64,000 nucleotides of DNA. It comes from Paraurantiacibacter namhicola. GTDB lineage: Bacteria; Pseudomonadota; Alphaproteobacteria; Sphingomonadales; Sphingomonadaceae. The notes beneath the pieces were generated by a model. The model saw nothing but the letters and a program-made list of their open reading frames with translations, was not told the DNA's origin and did not search any database. The position numbers and the translations under genes are program-made. Positions 31,425-41,700 of this stretch are shown here, piece after piece. Location of the stretch: assembly GCF_001687545.1 (NCBI RefSeq), contig NZ_CP016545.1, positions 682,001-746,000 of the forward strand. The letters are read 5' to 3'. Each line of letters opens with the position of its first letter. The stretch's first letter is position 1.

Positions 31425-32195
31425 ATGCGCAAGCGGTCAATCCTTGCCGCAAGCCTTGCCACCCTCGCCCTCGCAGGGTGCATGGCCAGCGGCCCGCCGC
31501 GTATCCCGGTGGAGCGGATCGACCGCGCGCTGGAGGGCGCTCCCGGAGAGGCGCAGCCGAGCAAGCTCGTAGCGACAGAACTCGCCTTCGCGCGCGCGGC
31601 GCAGGAAGACGGGCAGTGGACGGCCACGCGCGCCTTTGCTGGCCCCGGCGCGATGATCCATGGCCCGAACGGCGCGATTCCAGCTCTGCCCTGGTTGCAA
31701 AAACAGTCCGATCCCGCGCAGGCCGCCAAATGGGCACCCCGGGAAATCTGGATGAGCTGCGATGGCGCGCTGGCGGTGAGCAGCGGCCGGTTCGTGGATC
31801 CGGAAGGGCTGGTGGGAACTTACCTGACCGTGTGGCAGCGGCAGGGGCGCGAGGATTACCGCTGGGTCTATGACAGCGCGCAGCCGGACAATCCGCAGCC
31901 GCCCGCGCGGTTCCGGCCAGAGGCGCAGGAAGGCGACATCGTCGTGACTGCGCTGGATGCGGTCCAAGGCAATGTGGCCGATTGCCCGCGCGGTGCGACT
32001 GCGCCGGACGAGAAAGCCGTCGCCGCTATGACCGCAGGCCGCCAGCAGGCCACACGCACCTCGCCCGACGGCACGCTGGCCTATCGCTGGGAACACCGCA
32101 GCGGCGCCAATGGTCCGGAGCGCTATTTCACCGCCTACTGGCTGCATGAAGGCAAATGGCAGGTCGCTGTGGAAGAGGTATGGGCCGGGTCCTGA
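31425..32195 (+). CDS. Hypothetical lipoprotein, NTF2/SnoaL-like
   Basis: 256 aa beginning immediately after the folD stop. The lipobox 'LALAGC' gives an acylated Cys19. Residues 45-150 ('LVATELAFARAAQEDGQWTA', 'WMSCDGALAVSSGR', 'GTYLTVWQRQGREDYRWVYD') look like an NTF2-like DUF4440/SnoaL-type fold; the last 60 residues form a second small beta unit ('YFTAYWLHEGKWQVAVEEVW'). Ligand unknown. Confidence 0.75.
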   Translation: MRKRSILAASLATLALAGCMASGPPRIPVERIDRALEGAPGEAQPSKLVATELAFARAAQEDGQWTATRAFAGPGAMIHGPNGAIPALPWLQKQSDPAQAAKWAPREIWMSCDGALAVSSGRFVDPEGLVGTYLTVWQRQGREDYRWVYDSAQPDNPQPPARFRPEAQEGDIVVTALDAVQGNVADCPRGATAPDEKAVAAMTAGRQQATRTSPDGTLAYRWEHRSGANGPERYFTAYWLHEGKWQVAVEEVWAGS

Positions 32196-32215
32196 AACTT
32201 CGCTAAGGGCGGCGC

Positions 32216-32839
32216 GTGACCGAGCTTTTCTTCTCCGCCTTCATCACGCTGTTCGTCGTGATCGACCCCCCCGGCTGCGCGCCGATCTATGCCGGGCTGA
32301 CGAAGGGTGCGACGGCGGCGCAGGCGCGCAACATGGCCATCCGCGCCTGCATCATTGCCGCAATCATCCTGCTGATCTTCGCCCTGTTCGGGCAGGACCT
32401 GCTTGGCGCGCTGCATATCGAGCTTGACAGTTTCCGCATCGCAGGCGGCCTGATGCTGTTCTGGATCGCGTGGGAAATGGTGTTCGAGAAGCGCACCCAG
32501 CGGCGCGAGGAGCGCGCTGAGAAAGTCGCCGCGACGCCCGAAGTGGAGGACGTGTCCGTCTTCCCGATGGCCATGCCCATGCTGGCCGGCCCTGGTGCCA
32601 TCGCCGCAATCATGCTGCTGCAGAACGAAGCGGAGGGGCTGGAAGAATCGCTCGTCGTGCTTGGCGCACTGGGCGCCGTCCTGCTGCTGACCATGCTGGC
32701 GCTGATCGCGGCCGGACCGCTGATCCGCCTGCTGGGCCACCGGGTAGAAGCGGTCATCACACGCCTCCTCGGCGTGCTGCTGGCTGCGCTGGCGGCGCAA
32801 TATGTCATCGATGGCCTGCGGGGCAGCTTCGGGGTGTAG
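32216..32839 (+). CDS. MarC family membrane protein
   Basis: 207 aa with about six membrane segments, GTG start at 32216 after AAGGG. Family motifs 'FITLFVVIDPPGCAPIYAGL' and 'FPMAMPMLAGPGAIAAIML' are present; a charged loop follows TM3. MarC was once linked to multidrug resistance, but that was not upheld; its function is unknown. It converges on the Lon-N gene with a 6-nt gap. Confidence 0.9.
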   Translation: MTELFFSAFITLFVVIDPPGCAPIYAGLTKGATAAQARNMAIRACIIAAIILLIFALFGQDLLGALHIELDSFRIAGGLMLFWIAWEMVFEKRTQRREERAEKVAATPEVEDVSVFPMAMPMLAGPGAIAAIMLLQNEAEGLEESLVVLGALGAVLLLTMLALIAAGPLIRLLGHRVEAVITRLLGVLLAALAAQYVIDGLRGSFGV

Positions 32840-32845
32840 CCTTCG

Positions 32846-33463
32846 CTACTGCAGCGTCACCCGTTCCTCGTCGGGGTCGCCGCGGCCGAAGAACTGCATC
32901 AGCTGGACCAGCAGGTCGCAGCGCTGGCGCAGGTCGGGGGCTTCCAGCAGGGCTTGCTTGGCCGCCGGGTCGAAGGGCGCGATCTGCGATACGCCGTTGA
33001 CCAGGCTGGCATCGTCCAGCTGGCCGACCGAATCCCAGTCCACTGCATAACCTTGCCGGTCGGCGAAATCGCGGGATTCTGCCTCCAGGCTCGCGCGTTC
33101 TCCCAGCGTCAGGTACTCGTCCTGCGGTTCGTCCAGCAGCTCCGCCTCCACCTGGCGGAACTGCGTATTGGGCTGGATCTCGCGGATCACGCGGAAGCGT
33201 TGCTCGCCGGACAGAACGATGTTGTAGCGCCCGTCCTCCATCGCCTCGACATCCTCGATCCGGCCCACGCAGCCGACATCGTATAGCGGCGCGCCGTCGA
33301 CCGGCTCGCGCGGCTGGATCATGGCAATCTTGCGGTCACGCGCCAATGCGCTGCCCACCAGCTCGCGGTATCGCGGCTCGAAGATATGCAGCGGCAATTG
33401 CAGGCCCGGAAACAGGATGGCCCCGGTCAGCGGGAAGATGGAAAGGCGCGTGGGCTTGCTCAT
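32846..33463 (-). CDS. LON substrate-binding domain protein
   Basis: 205 aa consisting of the Lon N-terminal domain only: 'LSIFPLTGAILFPGLQLPLH' at the start, 'YDVGCVGRIEDVEAMEDGRY' in the middle and a helical C-terminus 'LLEAPDLRQRCDLLVQLMQF'. There is no AAA+ or protease domain. Such stand-alone Lon-N proteins are widespread and of uncertain role. It follows the thioredoxin-TPR gene (1-nt gap) and is probably co-transcribed. Confidence 0.9.
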   Translation of the reverse strand: MSKPTRLSIFPLTGAILFPGLQLPLHIFEPRYRELVGSALARDRKIAMIQPREPVDGAPLYDVGCVGRIEDVEAMEDGRYNIVLSGEQRFRVIREIQPNTQFRQVEAELLDEPQDEYLTLGERASLEAESRDFADRQGYAVDWDSVGQLDDASLVNGVSQIAPFDPAAKQALLEAPDLRQRCDLLVQLMQFFGRGDPDEERVTLQ

Positions 33464-33464
33464 G

Positions 33465-34391
33465 TCAGCCGAACAGCAACAGCGAGAGGCGGCGGCGCGT
33501 TGCGGAAACCCACGGGTCTTCCAGGCCTACAGCCTCGAACATTTGCAGCAGTTTGGCCCTGGCCGCGCCCTCGTTCCATTCCGGATCGGTTTCGATGGAG
33601 CGCAGCAGTGTGTCAGCGGCGTCATCGCGCTGGCCTGCGGCAAAGGCGGCCTCGGCAAAGGCCATCTGCGCTTCCATGTCAGCGGGGCGTTCCGCGGCGG
33701 CGGCACGCAGGGCGGCAAGCTCGCTCTCGTCAACCTGCGTGCCAGCCAGTTCCAGCGCGCTGCCGGCCTGCTGCACGAGCGGATCGGATTTCAGATCCTC
33801 GGACAGGGCATCATGCACGACGCGCGCCTCTTCCACCCGGTCCGCAGCGACGAGCGCGCGGATCAGGCCGGACTGCACGGCTGCATTTTCCGGCGCCATG
33901 CCGGCAATCTGCTGGAACACGCTGGCGGCGCGCTCTGCATCGCCATCGGCCAGCACCTGTTCGCCCATGGCGATCAGCTGGTCGAGGTCGGGAGCGCCAT
34001 CTGGAGCTCCTTGCCCACCCGCATTGGCCCCGATTGGCAATTGCTCCAGCAGCTGGTCCAGCGCCTGCTTCATCTGCGTTTCGCTGCGGGCGGAGGTCAG
34101 GTCGGCCACCGGCTGGCCCTGGAAGATCGCGTAGATCGTGGGGATGGACTTCACTTGGAACTGGCTGGCGATAAAGCCTTCCTCGTCCACGTTCAGCTTG
34201 GCCAGCACCACGCCCTTGTCGGCATATTCGGCGGCGATCTTCTCCAACATGGGGGCGATGGCCTTGCACGGCCCGCACCATTCGGCCCAGAAATCCAGGA
34301 TGACGAGCTTGTCCTGCGAAGGCGTAACGACATCCTTCTGGAATCGCTCCACCGCCTTCTGCTCGTCGATCGAAAGGCCCATGCTTGCCAA
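33465..34391 (-). CDS. Thioredoxin-TPR protein (CnoX/YbbN-like)
   Basis: 308 aa. The N-terminal thioredoxin domain carries 'WAEWCGPCKA' (Cys39, Cys42), followed by helical TPR-like repeats (residues 130-300). This is the CnoX/YbbN architecture: a chaperone-like protein that hands substrates to GroEL/DnaK in E. coli; unlike the E. coli protein, both active-site cysteines are kept, so redox activity is plausible. The TTG at 34391 has AGGAG at good spacing; ATG 34382 is the alternative. Confidence 0.9.
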   Translation of the reverse strand: MASMGLSIDEQKAVERFQKDVVTPSQDKLVILDFWAEWCGPCKAIAPMLEKIAAEYADKGVVLAKLNVDEEGFIASQFQVKSIPTIYAIFQGQPVADLTSARSETQMKQALDQLLEQLPIGANAGGQGAPDGAPDLDQLIAMGEQVLADGDAERAASVFQQIAGMAPENAAVQSGLIRALVAADRVEEARVVHDALSEDLKSDPLVQQAGSALELAGTQVDESELAALRAAAAERPADMEAQMAFAEAAFAAGQRDDAADTLLRSIETDPEWNEGAARAKLLQMFEAVGLEDPWVSATRRRLSLLLFG

Positions 34392-34586
34392 GGTAACGCT
34401 CCTGTCAGGTAATCTCGTAAGCCGCCAATGTGGCCATTCGCGGGCGATTGTGAAGGGCGCATCCGGCCTTTTCCCGACAAGGCGGCAAACCGCGCAATTT
34501 CCGCTTGCAGGGTGCAGGGGCCGGTGCTAACCGCGCCGCTCCCCACCACGACAGGCCCTTGGGCACACGTGGTAGAGCGCCAGTGA

Positions 34587-34661
34587 GCGGGCGTAGCTCA
34601 GGGGTAGAGCACAACCTTGCCAAGGTTGGGGTCGGGCGTTCGAATCGCCTCGCCCGCTCCA
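34587..34661 (+). tRNA. tRNA-Gly (GCC)
   Basis: 75 nt including an encoded CCA. Acceptor stem GCGGGCG/CGCCCGC, D arm GCTC/GAGC, anticodon stem CAACC/GGTTG with loop TTGCCAA (anticodon GCC), and T arm with TTCGAAT. A short T-run follows at 34662. Confidence 0.97.
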
Positions 34662-34739
34662 TTTTCTCCTATTCGACCGAATGCCATGATCGCGCGACGA
34701 AGCGCGCTTTTCAGGGTTGTGCGAAAGCGTGCAGGCTCT

Positions 34740-34756
34740 ATGTGACAGTATAACAT
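34740..34756. promoter_or_regulatory. Zur-box-like site upstream of the TonB receptor
   Basis: ATGTGACAGTATAACAT, matching the alphaproteobacterial Zur pattern ATGTTATANTATAACAT at 14 of 16 defined positions, 31 nt before the TonB receptor start. Zinc-dependent repression of this receptor is the expected outcome. Confidence 0.6.
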
Positions 34757-34787
34757 CTGCCACCGCTTCCTCGGAGATAGCGTTTCC

Positions 34788-36944
34788 ATGATTTTGTCCC
34801 GCCTCCTCGCCGGCACTGCCGCGCTGACTTTCCTCGTGCCGAACGGCGCGGCCCTTGCCCAAGACGCGGAAGTGCAGCGTCAAGACACTGCCGAAACCTC
34901 TCAGGAACGCGCGAGCGGCGATGATTTCCATGGCGAGATCGTGGTCCGCGCGGGCGGCCTTGCGCGGCTGGACATGCTGGCGGGCACATCTGTGCTGCAG
35001 GGCGATGAACTGCAGCGCAACCTCGATGGCCAGATCGGCGAGGTGCTGGCGAAGCTGCCGGGCGTTTCCGCCACCAGCTTCTCTCCCGGTGCATCGCGCC
35101 CTGTCCTGCGCGGCTTCCAGGGTGACAGGGTGCGCGTGCTGGTTGACGGAATCGGCGCAATCGACGCCTCCAACACCAGCGCCGACCATGCCGTGACGAT
35201 CGACCCGCTGACCGCGGAGCGTATCGAGGTCCTGCGCGGCCCTGCCGTGCTGCTTTACGGTTCCAGCGCCATCGGCGGCGCGGTCAATGTCATCGACCGC
35301 CGCATCCCGCAGGCGCGCCCGGACGAGCCGCTTCATGTCGATGCCATCGTCGGCTTCGATACGGCGCACCATCTGCGCGAAGGCGGCGTCTCCTTCGACC
35401 TGCCCGTAGGCGGCGGCTTTGCACTGCATGTCGATGGCAGCATCCGCCGCACGGACAATGTCGAGATACCCGGCTTTGCCGTTTCCGGCCCGCTGCGCGC
35501 CGACCTGCTGGCAGAAGCTGCCGAGGAAGAGGCGGACGAGCCGGAGGAAGCGGCCGAACTGCGTGAGGCAGCCGGCCGGAAGGGGTCCGTCCCCGGCACT
35601 TACACTGCGACGGAATCGGCCGGTGTCGGCCTCGCCTGGTTCGGCAATGGCGCGAACCTGGGCGTCTCCTTCGGCTATTACGATAGCGATTACGGCATCC
35701 CCCTGCGCCCCGGCACGGAGCATGCGCATGAGGAAGACGGCGCTGCGCCAGGTGCCGAAGAAGAGGAAGAGATCGAGGACGTGCGCATCGGCCTCGTCCA
35801 GAAGCGCGTGGATTTCCGCGGCGGCGTCCAGCTGGGCGGCGGCTTCTTCGAAGAGCTGACCACGCGTTGGGGCTATGCCGATTACACGCATACCGAATTC
35901 GAGAATGGCGAAGTCGGCACGGTCTTCGACGTCGAGGGCGTCGAGGGACGCGTCGAGCTGGTGCAGCGCGAACGAAACGGCTGGCGCGGGTCGATTGGCG
36001 CGCAGTTCCTTTACAAGGACTTCGTTGCCGTGGGCGAGGAAGCTTACGTCCCGCCCAACACGACCGAGCAGTTCGCCGTCTTCACCTTGCAGGAAGTCGA
36101 GCTGGGCAATGCCGAGTTCGAGTTTGGCGCGCGCTATGAAAACGTCTCGCTGGAGAATGTCACCAGCGGGTTGAAGCGTGACTTCGACGCCTATTCGCTG
36201 GCCGGCGGCCTGTCCTACTCCCCGTCCTATGGCTGGCGCGTTGGTGTGAATCTTTCACATTCCGAACGCGCGCCCACATCGGAAGAACTGTTTGCAGACG
36301 GACCGCATATCGCCTCGCAGCAGTTCGAGATCGGCGATGCCGGCCTGGTGAAGGAAAAGGCAAACGGCGTGGAGGGCTACGCCCGCTGGAATAGCGGCCC
36401 TGCCGATTTCGGCATCGCGGTCTATCACACGTGGTTCGACGATTTCATCTACCTGCAGTCCACGGGAATGGAGGAAGACGGGCTGCCGGTCTTCATGCAG
36501 CGCCAGCAGGATGCCAAGCATTTCGGTGTGGAGGCGGAAGCCACTTTCCCGCTGCTGCGCGGCGACGGCTGGTCGCTGGTGGGCGAAGCGCGCGGCGATT
36601 ATGTGCGAGCAACGCTGGATAATGGCGATCCGGTCCCCCGCATCCCGCCGGTCAGCCTGCTGGGCGCAGCCGAATATCGCACCGATGCCTTCGATGTGCG
36701 CGCAGAGGTCCAGTGGTTCGGCGAGCAGGACCGTGTCGCACCGCTTGAACTGCCGACGGACAGCTTTGCTTTGGTGAACATGGCGCTGACATGGAAGCCG
36801 GTGCGCGGCGACGGCAATCTGACTGTCATCCTGCAGGGCAACAATTTGTTCGACGTGACCGGGCGCCGCCACGCCAGCTTCACCAAGGATTACGTGCCCA
36901 TGGCCGGGCGCAATGTGAAGGTGACGGCGCGCCTCAGCCTGTAG
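34788..36944 (+). CDS. TonB-dependent receptor, ZnuD-like (zinc uptake candidate)
   Basis: 718 aa outer-membrane receptor. A signal peptide (residues 1-24) precedes the plug domain ('EVLAKLPGVSATSFSPGA', 'PVLRGFQGDRVRVLVDGIGA', 'RIEVLRGPAVLLYGSSAIGG'), then a 22-strand barrel ending 'GRNVKVTARLSL'. Two extracellular-loop regions are extremely acidic: one near residue 245 ('AEEEADEPEEAAEL') and one near residue 310 with 'EHAHEEDG' and 'AEEEEEIED', as expected of metal-binding loops in ZnuD-type receptors. The Zur-box-like site just upstream supports zinc uptake. Other metals cannot be excluded from sequence. Its end overlaps the convergent reductase gene by 11 nt. Confidence 0.9.
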   Translation: MILSRLLAGTAALTFLVPNGAALAQDAEVQRQDTAETSQERASGDDFHGEIVVRAGGLARLDMLAGTSVLQGDELQRNLDGQIGEVLAKLPGVSATSFSPGASRPVLRGFQGDRVRVLVDGIGAIDASNTSADHAVTIDPLTAERIEVLRGPAVLLYGSSAIGGAVNVIDRRIPQARPDEPLHVDAIVGFDTAHHLREGGVSFDLPVGGGFALHVDGSIRRTDNVEIPGFAVSGPLRADLLAEAAEEEADEPEEAAELREAAGRKGSVPGTYTATESAGVGLAWFGNGANLGVSFGYYDSDYGIPLRPGTEHAHEEDGAAPGAEEEEEIEDVRIGLVQKRVDFRGGVQLGGGFFEELTTRWGYADYTHTEFENGEVGTVFDVEGVEGRVELVQRERNGWRGSIGAQFLYKDFVAVGEEAYVPPNTTEQFAVFTLQEVELGNAEFEFGARYENVSLENVTSGLKRDFDAYSLAGGLSYSPSYGWRVGVNLSHSERAPTSEELFADGPHIASQQFEIGDAGLVKEKANGVEGYARWNSGPADFGIAVYHTWFDDFIYLQSTGMEEDGLPVFMQRQQDAKHFGVEAEATFPLLRGDGWSLVGEARGDYVRATLDNGDPVPRIPPVSLLGAAEYRTDAFDVRAEVQWFGEQDRVAPLELPTDSFALVNMALTWKPVRGDGNLTVILQGNNLFDVTGRRHASFTKDYVPMAGRNVKVTARLSL

Positions 36945-38124
36945 GCGCGTCTTCCACTCCGAAGCTGATGTCCGCATGCTCGCGCAGGCGGTCCACCAGC
37001 GACGCGCCGAGATGCGATCCGGGCGTGCCGATGCCGCCCTTTCCGCTGCCTTCCAGCAGACCGATGCCGGTCTGCGCCAGCATGCGGCAGGTCGAGCCGT
37101 AGCCCGGATCGTATTTGCCTTTCACGCCGTAGCGCAGGGAGGTCCCGTCCGGATTGTTGCCGACGAACAGGATATCGTAAAAGCCGTTCTCGCGCTCTTC
37201 TTCGGTTGGGCCTTCGCCCGGCTTGGGGCCGCCATCGGAGAAGGGCGCCTTCAGCGCAGCGGTCATGGCCTTGGCCGCCGTCTTGCCCATTTCGCCAGGG
37301 CTGGTCAGCACCATCTCGTCGTACCGGAAATCCTCGCCATAGGGGAAATCGCGCAAGAAATTGGTGCGGTGGACGTTCTTGGTATTGATCGTCGCCATGA
37401 TGAAAGGCGCGCACCAGCTTTCCAGCTGGTCGTCATAGACCGGGATCAGGCCGCCGGGCTGGTCCGGCCCGGAGAAGCCGGGCGTCAGCGCGAAGGGATC
37501 GGCTGAAAGCTTGAACAGCGAGGGATCCTTCATCGCGGCAGCGATGCTGGCCTTGAAACTGGCCGCCGTGCCGCCAGAGAACGTGCCCTGCATCTTGCGC
37601 ACGCGGCCCTTCACGCGCTGGAAGGGCTTGCCGAAGCGGCTCTTCGCTTCTTCCTGCAGCATCAGCACGCCGAGGTCGAAGGGGATGGAGTCGAAGCCGC
37701 TGGAAAAGGCGATGCGCGCGCCGCTCGCCTCGGCAGCCGCGCCGTATTTCTCGATCATCTGAGCCATCCATGCCGGCTCGCCGCACAGGTCGGCATAGTG
37801 CGTGCCTGACTTGACGCAGGCGGCCAGCAAGGGCTCGCCATAAAGCTGGTAGGGGCCGACCGTGGTGACGACCACTTTCGTGCGCTCAACCATGGCGTCC
37901 AGTGTTTCGGGGGCGGAGGCATCGGCCACCACCAGCATGACGCTGTCCGGGATGCCCATCTCGCTGCGCACGGCATTCAGCTTCTGCAGGTTGCGGCCGG
38001 CCATTGCCCAGGTCGGGCCATCATCCCGCCCGGAATAATGTTCGTGCAGATATTGCGCGACGAGCCGGCCGGTATAGCCGGTGGCGCCGTAGACGATCAG
38101 GTCAAATTCTGGGTGCTCTGACAT
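36934..38124 (-). CDS. Saccharopine dehydrogenase-like (trans-acting enoyl reductase type) protein
   Basis: 396 aa. N-terminal NADP-binding Rossmann fold 'DLIVYGATGYTGRLVAQYL', followed by 'VVVTTVGPYQLYGEPLLAAC' and 'YADLCGEPAWM', the pattern shared by the saccharopine dehydrogenase-like family that includes mycobacterial trans-acting enoyl reductases. The substrate here is probably a lipid or polyketide-like intermediate, but this is inference. Its 3' end overlaps the TonB receptor gene tail by 11 nt. Confidence 0.9.
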   Translation of the reverse strand: MSEHPEFDLIVYGATGYTGRLVAQYLHEHYSGRDDGPTWAMAGRNLQKLNAVRSEMGIPDSVMLVVADASAPETLDAMVERTKVVVTTVGPYQLYGEPLLAACVKSGTHYADLCGEPAWMAQMIEKYGAAAEASGARIAFSSGFDSIPFDLGVLMLQEEAKSRFGKPFQRVKGRVRKMQGTFSGGTAASFKASIAAAMKDPSLFKLSADPFALTPGFSGPDQPGGLIPVYDDQLESWCAPFIMATINTKNVHRTNFLRDFPYGEDFRYDEMVLTSPGEMGKTAAKAMTAALKAPFSDGGPKPGEGPTEEERENGFYDILFVGNNPDGTSLRYGVKGKYDPGYGSTCRMLAQTGIGLLEGSGKGGIGTPGSHLGASLVDRLREHADISFGVEDAPTG

Positions 38125-38191
38125 GGGATTACCCTCCTCTTTGGAGGATTAGCGCGCAAGGGACGCGGGTGTTCCCTCACAGCCGCAGCGC

Positions 38192-38746
38192 TTAGAGCCT
38201 CGGCAGGGTGACGCCGCGCTGGCCCATGTATTTGCCCGCCCTGTCGGCATAGGTCACCTCGGGCCGCTCATTGCCCTGCAGGAACAGGAATTGGCAGGCG
38301 CCTTCATTGGCGTAAATCTTGGCGGGAAGCGGCGTGGTGTTCGAAAATTCCAGCGTCACATGGCCTTCCCAGCCCGGCTCCAGCGGGGTGACGTTCACGA
38401 TGATACCGCAGCGGGCGTAAGTGGACTTGCCAAGGCAGATAACCAGCACATCGTCCGGGATGCGGAAATATTCCACCGTGCGGGCCAGCGCAAAGCTGTT
38501 GGGCGGGATGATGCAACAATCCGTCTGCCGGTCCACCAGGCTGTCCCCGTCGAAGTTCTTCGGGTCGACGACGGCAGAATTGACGTTGGTGAAGATCTTG
38601 AACTCGTCCGCCACGCGCGCGTCATAGCCGAAGCTGCTGACCCCGTAAGAGATGCAGCCGTCGCGCCGCTGCGCCTCCACGAACGGCTCGATCATCCCTT
38701 CGTTCAGGGCCTTTTCGCGGATCCACTTGTCGGAAAGAATCGCCAT
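38192..38746 (-). CDS. dcd: dCTP deaminase
   Basis: 184 aa trimeric enzyme converting dCTP to dUTP for thymidylate synthesis. Conserved blocks '[20 protein letters not shown]', '[17 protein letters not shown]', '[20 protein letters not shown]' (catalytic region) and '[19 protein letters not shown]' are complete. I start at ATG 38746 ('MAILSDKW'), the usual N-terminus. A monocistronic unit close to putA. Confidence 0.96.
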   Translation of the reverse strand: MAILSDKWIREKALNEGMIEPFVEAQRRDGCISYGVSSFGYDARVADEFKIFTNVNSAVVDPKNFDGDSLVDRQTDCCIIPPNSFALARTVEYFRIPDDVLVICLGKSTYARCGIIVNVTPLEPGWEGHVTLEFSNTTPLPAKIYANEGACQFLFLQGNERPEVTYADRAGKYMGQRGVTLPRL

Positions 38747-38794
38747 GCAAAGGGGATTCCCGACGCGGACCGCCCGCACAAGGCGTGCGCGAAC

Positions 38795-41700
38795 TTATCC
38801 CCCAGCCAGCAGGCTCGCATTGCCGCCGGCGGCGGTGGTGTCGATGGTCGTCACCCGCTCGGTCGCGAAGCGTTCCACGTAATGCGGGCCGCCGGCCTTG
38901 GGGCCGGTTCCGGACAGGCCCTCGCCGCCGAACGGCTGCGTGCCCACCACCGCGCCGATCTGGTTACGGTTGACGTAGAGGTTTCCGACATGCGCGCGCG
39001 CCTCCACGAAGCGGCGGGTCGAGGCGATGCGGCTGTGCAGGCCTAGCGTCAGGCCATAGCGCGTGCGGTTGATCCGCTCGATCACCTTGCCAAGGTCCTC
39101 CGCCTTGTACCTGCGCACGTGCAGGACGGGGCCGAAGTTTTCGCGCTTGAGCTGGTCGATGGCGTCCAGCTCGATGATGGTGGGCGCGACATAGCTGCCA
39201 GGCTCGCACTCGGCTGGCAGGCCGAGCCGCATGACCGGCAGGCCCAGTTGCTCCATCTCGGCGATGTGGTCTTCAAGCTTGCCTTGCGCTTCCTCGTCGA
39301 TGACGGGCCCGATATCGGTCGCGAGGTCGCGCGGCTGGCCCACGTCCTGCGCGGCGAATGCGCCCTTGATCATGTCCAGCATGGAATCCGCGATCTCTTC
39401 CTGCAGGTATAGGACGCGCAGCGCGCTGCAGCGTTGTCCGGCGCTCTGGAAGGCGCTTGCCACCACGTCGCGGGTGACCTGTTCGGGCAGGGCGGAGCTG
39501 TCCACGATCATGCAGTTCTGGCCGCCGGTTTCGGCGATGAAGGTGGCGATCGGCCCCTCGCGGTCGGCCAGCGAGCGGTTGATCTTGTGCGCCGTTTCGG
39601 TGGAGCCGGTGAAGGAGATACCGTCGATCCGTTCATCCCCGCTCAGCATGGCGCCGACGCGCCCGTCGCCCGGCACCAGCTGGATGACATCGTCAGGGAT
39701 ACCGGCCTCGTGGCATAGCTTCACGGCCAGCGCGGCGATCAGCGGTGTCTGCTCGGCGGGCTTTGCCAGCACGCAATTGCCCGCTGCCAGCGCGGCGGCG
39801 GCGGGGCCGATGAAAATGGCGAGTGGGAAATTCCAGGGGCTAATGCAGCCGAACACGCCGCGGCCGTGCAGGCGCAAAAGGTTCTCCTCGCCTGTCGGGC
39901 CCGGCAGCGGCATCGGGCTGCCGAACAGCATGCGCGCCTCGCAGGCATAATAGCGCAGGAAGTCCACGGCCTCGCGCACTTCCAGCACGCCGTCCACCAG
40001 CGTCTTGCCGGCCTCGCGCTGGCACAGGCTGAGGAATTCCGGCGTGTGCTCCTCAAACAGGTCCGCCACGCGGTCCAGCAGGTGGCCACGTGCAATCCCG
40101 CCGCGCCGGTCCCACTCGGCCTGAGCATCCTTGGCCCGGACCAGGGCCAGGTCCACATCCGCCTCGGTTGCTTCCAGCACGCTGCCCACGACATCGCGCC
40201 GGTCCTGCGGGCTGGTGATGGGCCGGGCGGGGCCGTGGTCTTCCGCCAGCACGGTGGGCGTTGCCGCCCAGTCGCGCGCGGCGAGCTTGTCCAGCTGTTC
40301 CAGCAGAGGCTCGCGCACCAGCGGGTCTGCCAGGTCGACGCCTGCGCTGTTGAGCCGGTTGGGATAGATGTAAGCGGGCAGCGGGATCTGCGGGTTTCGC
40401 AGCGGCTCCAGCGCGGCGAGGTCGCGCACCGGATCGGTGGTCATTTCCTCGACCGGCACGCCTGCGTCGGCCATGCGGTTGACGAAGCTGGAATTGGCCC
40501 CGTTCTCCAGCAGGCGGCGCACGAGGTAGGCCAGCAGTTCCTTATGCCCGCCAACGGGCGCGTAAATGCGCACGCGGGTCGGCGTTTCACCGGCGCGGCG
40601 TTCCAGCTCCGCCAGCTCCTCGTAAACTTCCTCGCCCATGCCGTGCAGGCGCTGGAATTCGAAGTCGCGCCCGCCCACGCCTTCCTCGGCTGCCAGCGCC
40701 TTGATGGCGCCCACGGTGTAGGCGTTGTGCGTGGCAAAGGCGGGATACAGCACGTCGGCCGTCGCCATCAGCTTCGCGGCGCAGGCGAGGTAGGAGACAT
40801 CGGTGCCGATCTTGCGGGTGAAGACGGGGTAATCGTCAAAGCCGCCGACCTGGCTCAGCTTCACTTCCGTATCCCAATATGCGCCCTTCACCAGCCGCAC
40901 CATCAGCTTGCGCGAATGGCGCCGGGCCAACCTGGCGACCCAGTCGCACAGCGGCACGGCGCGCTTCTGGTAAGCCTGCAGCGCCATGCCGAAGCCTTCC
41001 CATTGCCCGCCGCCGGGCAGGTCGAACAGGCTGTCGTCCGCGACCAGTTCCTCGATGATGTCCATCGAGAGTTCCAGCCGCTCTGCCTCTTCCGCGTCGA
41101 TCGTGAAGTGGATGTTGCAGTCACGCGCCTGCGCGGCGAGTTCTCGCACCATGGGCACCAGAGCCGCACGCGCGGCTTCGGCATGCAGGTAATCGTATTT
41201 CGGGTAGAGCGCGCTCAGCTTCACGGAAATGCCCGGGCTGGGGCGGATGCCGCCCTCCGCCTCGCTCGCCAGCCGCTCGATCGCGGACTGGTAGCTTTGG
41301 CGGTATTTCTCCGCATCATCGAAGGTCATGGCCGCTTCGCCCAGCATGTCGAAGCTGTGCGTCCAGCCTTTCTTGCGCTCTGGCCGGGCGCGCTTCAGCG
41401 CTTCGTCGATCGTGCGCCCGAACACGAACTGCCCGCCAAGGATGCGCATGGCCTGCAGTGTTGCCTTGCGAATCACCGGCTCGCCCAGCTGGCCCACGGT
41501 GCGGCGCAGGGTGTTGGAAAGGCCCGCTTCGGCGTTGCGCCCGGCGTCCAGCACCTGGCCCGTCAGCATCAGCGAGAAGGTCGCCGCATTGACGAAGGTG
41601 GAGGAGCTTTCACCGAGATGTTCGGCCCAATCGATATCGGCCAGCTTGTCCGTGATCAGCGCATCGGCGGTGTCGATGTCCGGGATCCGCAGCAGCGCTT

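Noticed and set aside
34405-34662. Protein-coding ORF across the tRNA-Gly gene
   Set aside because: Overlaps a clear tRNA and lacks coding character.
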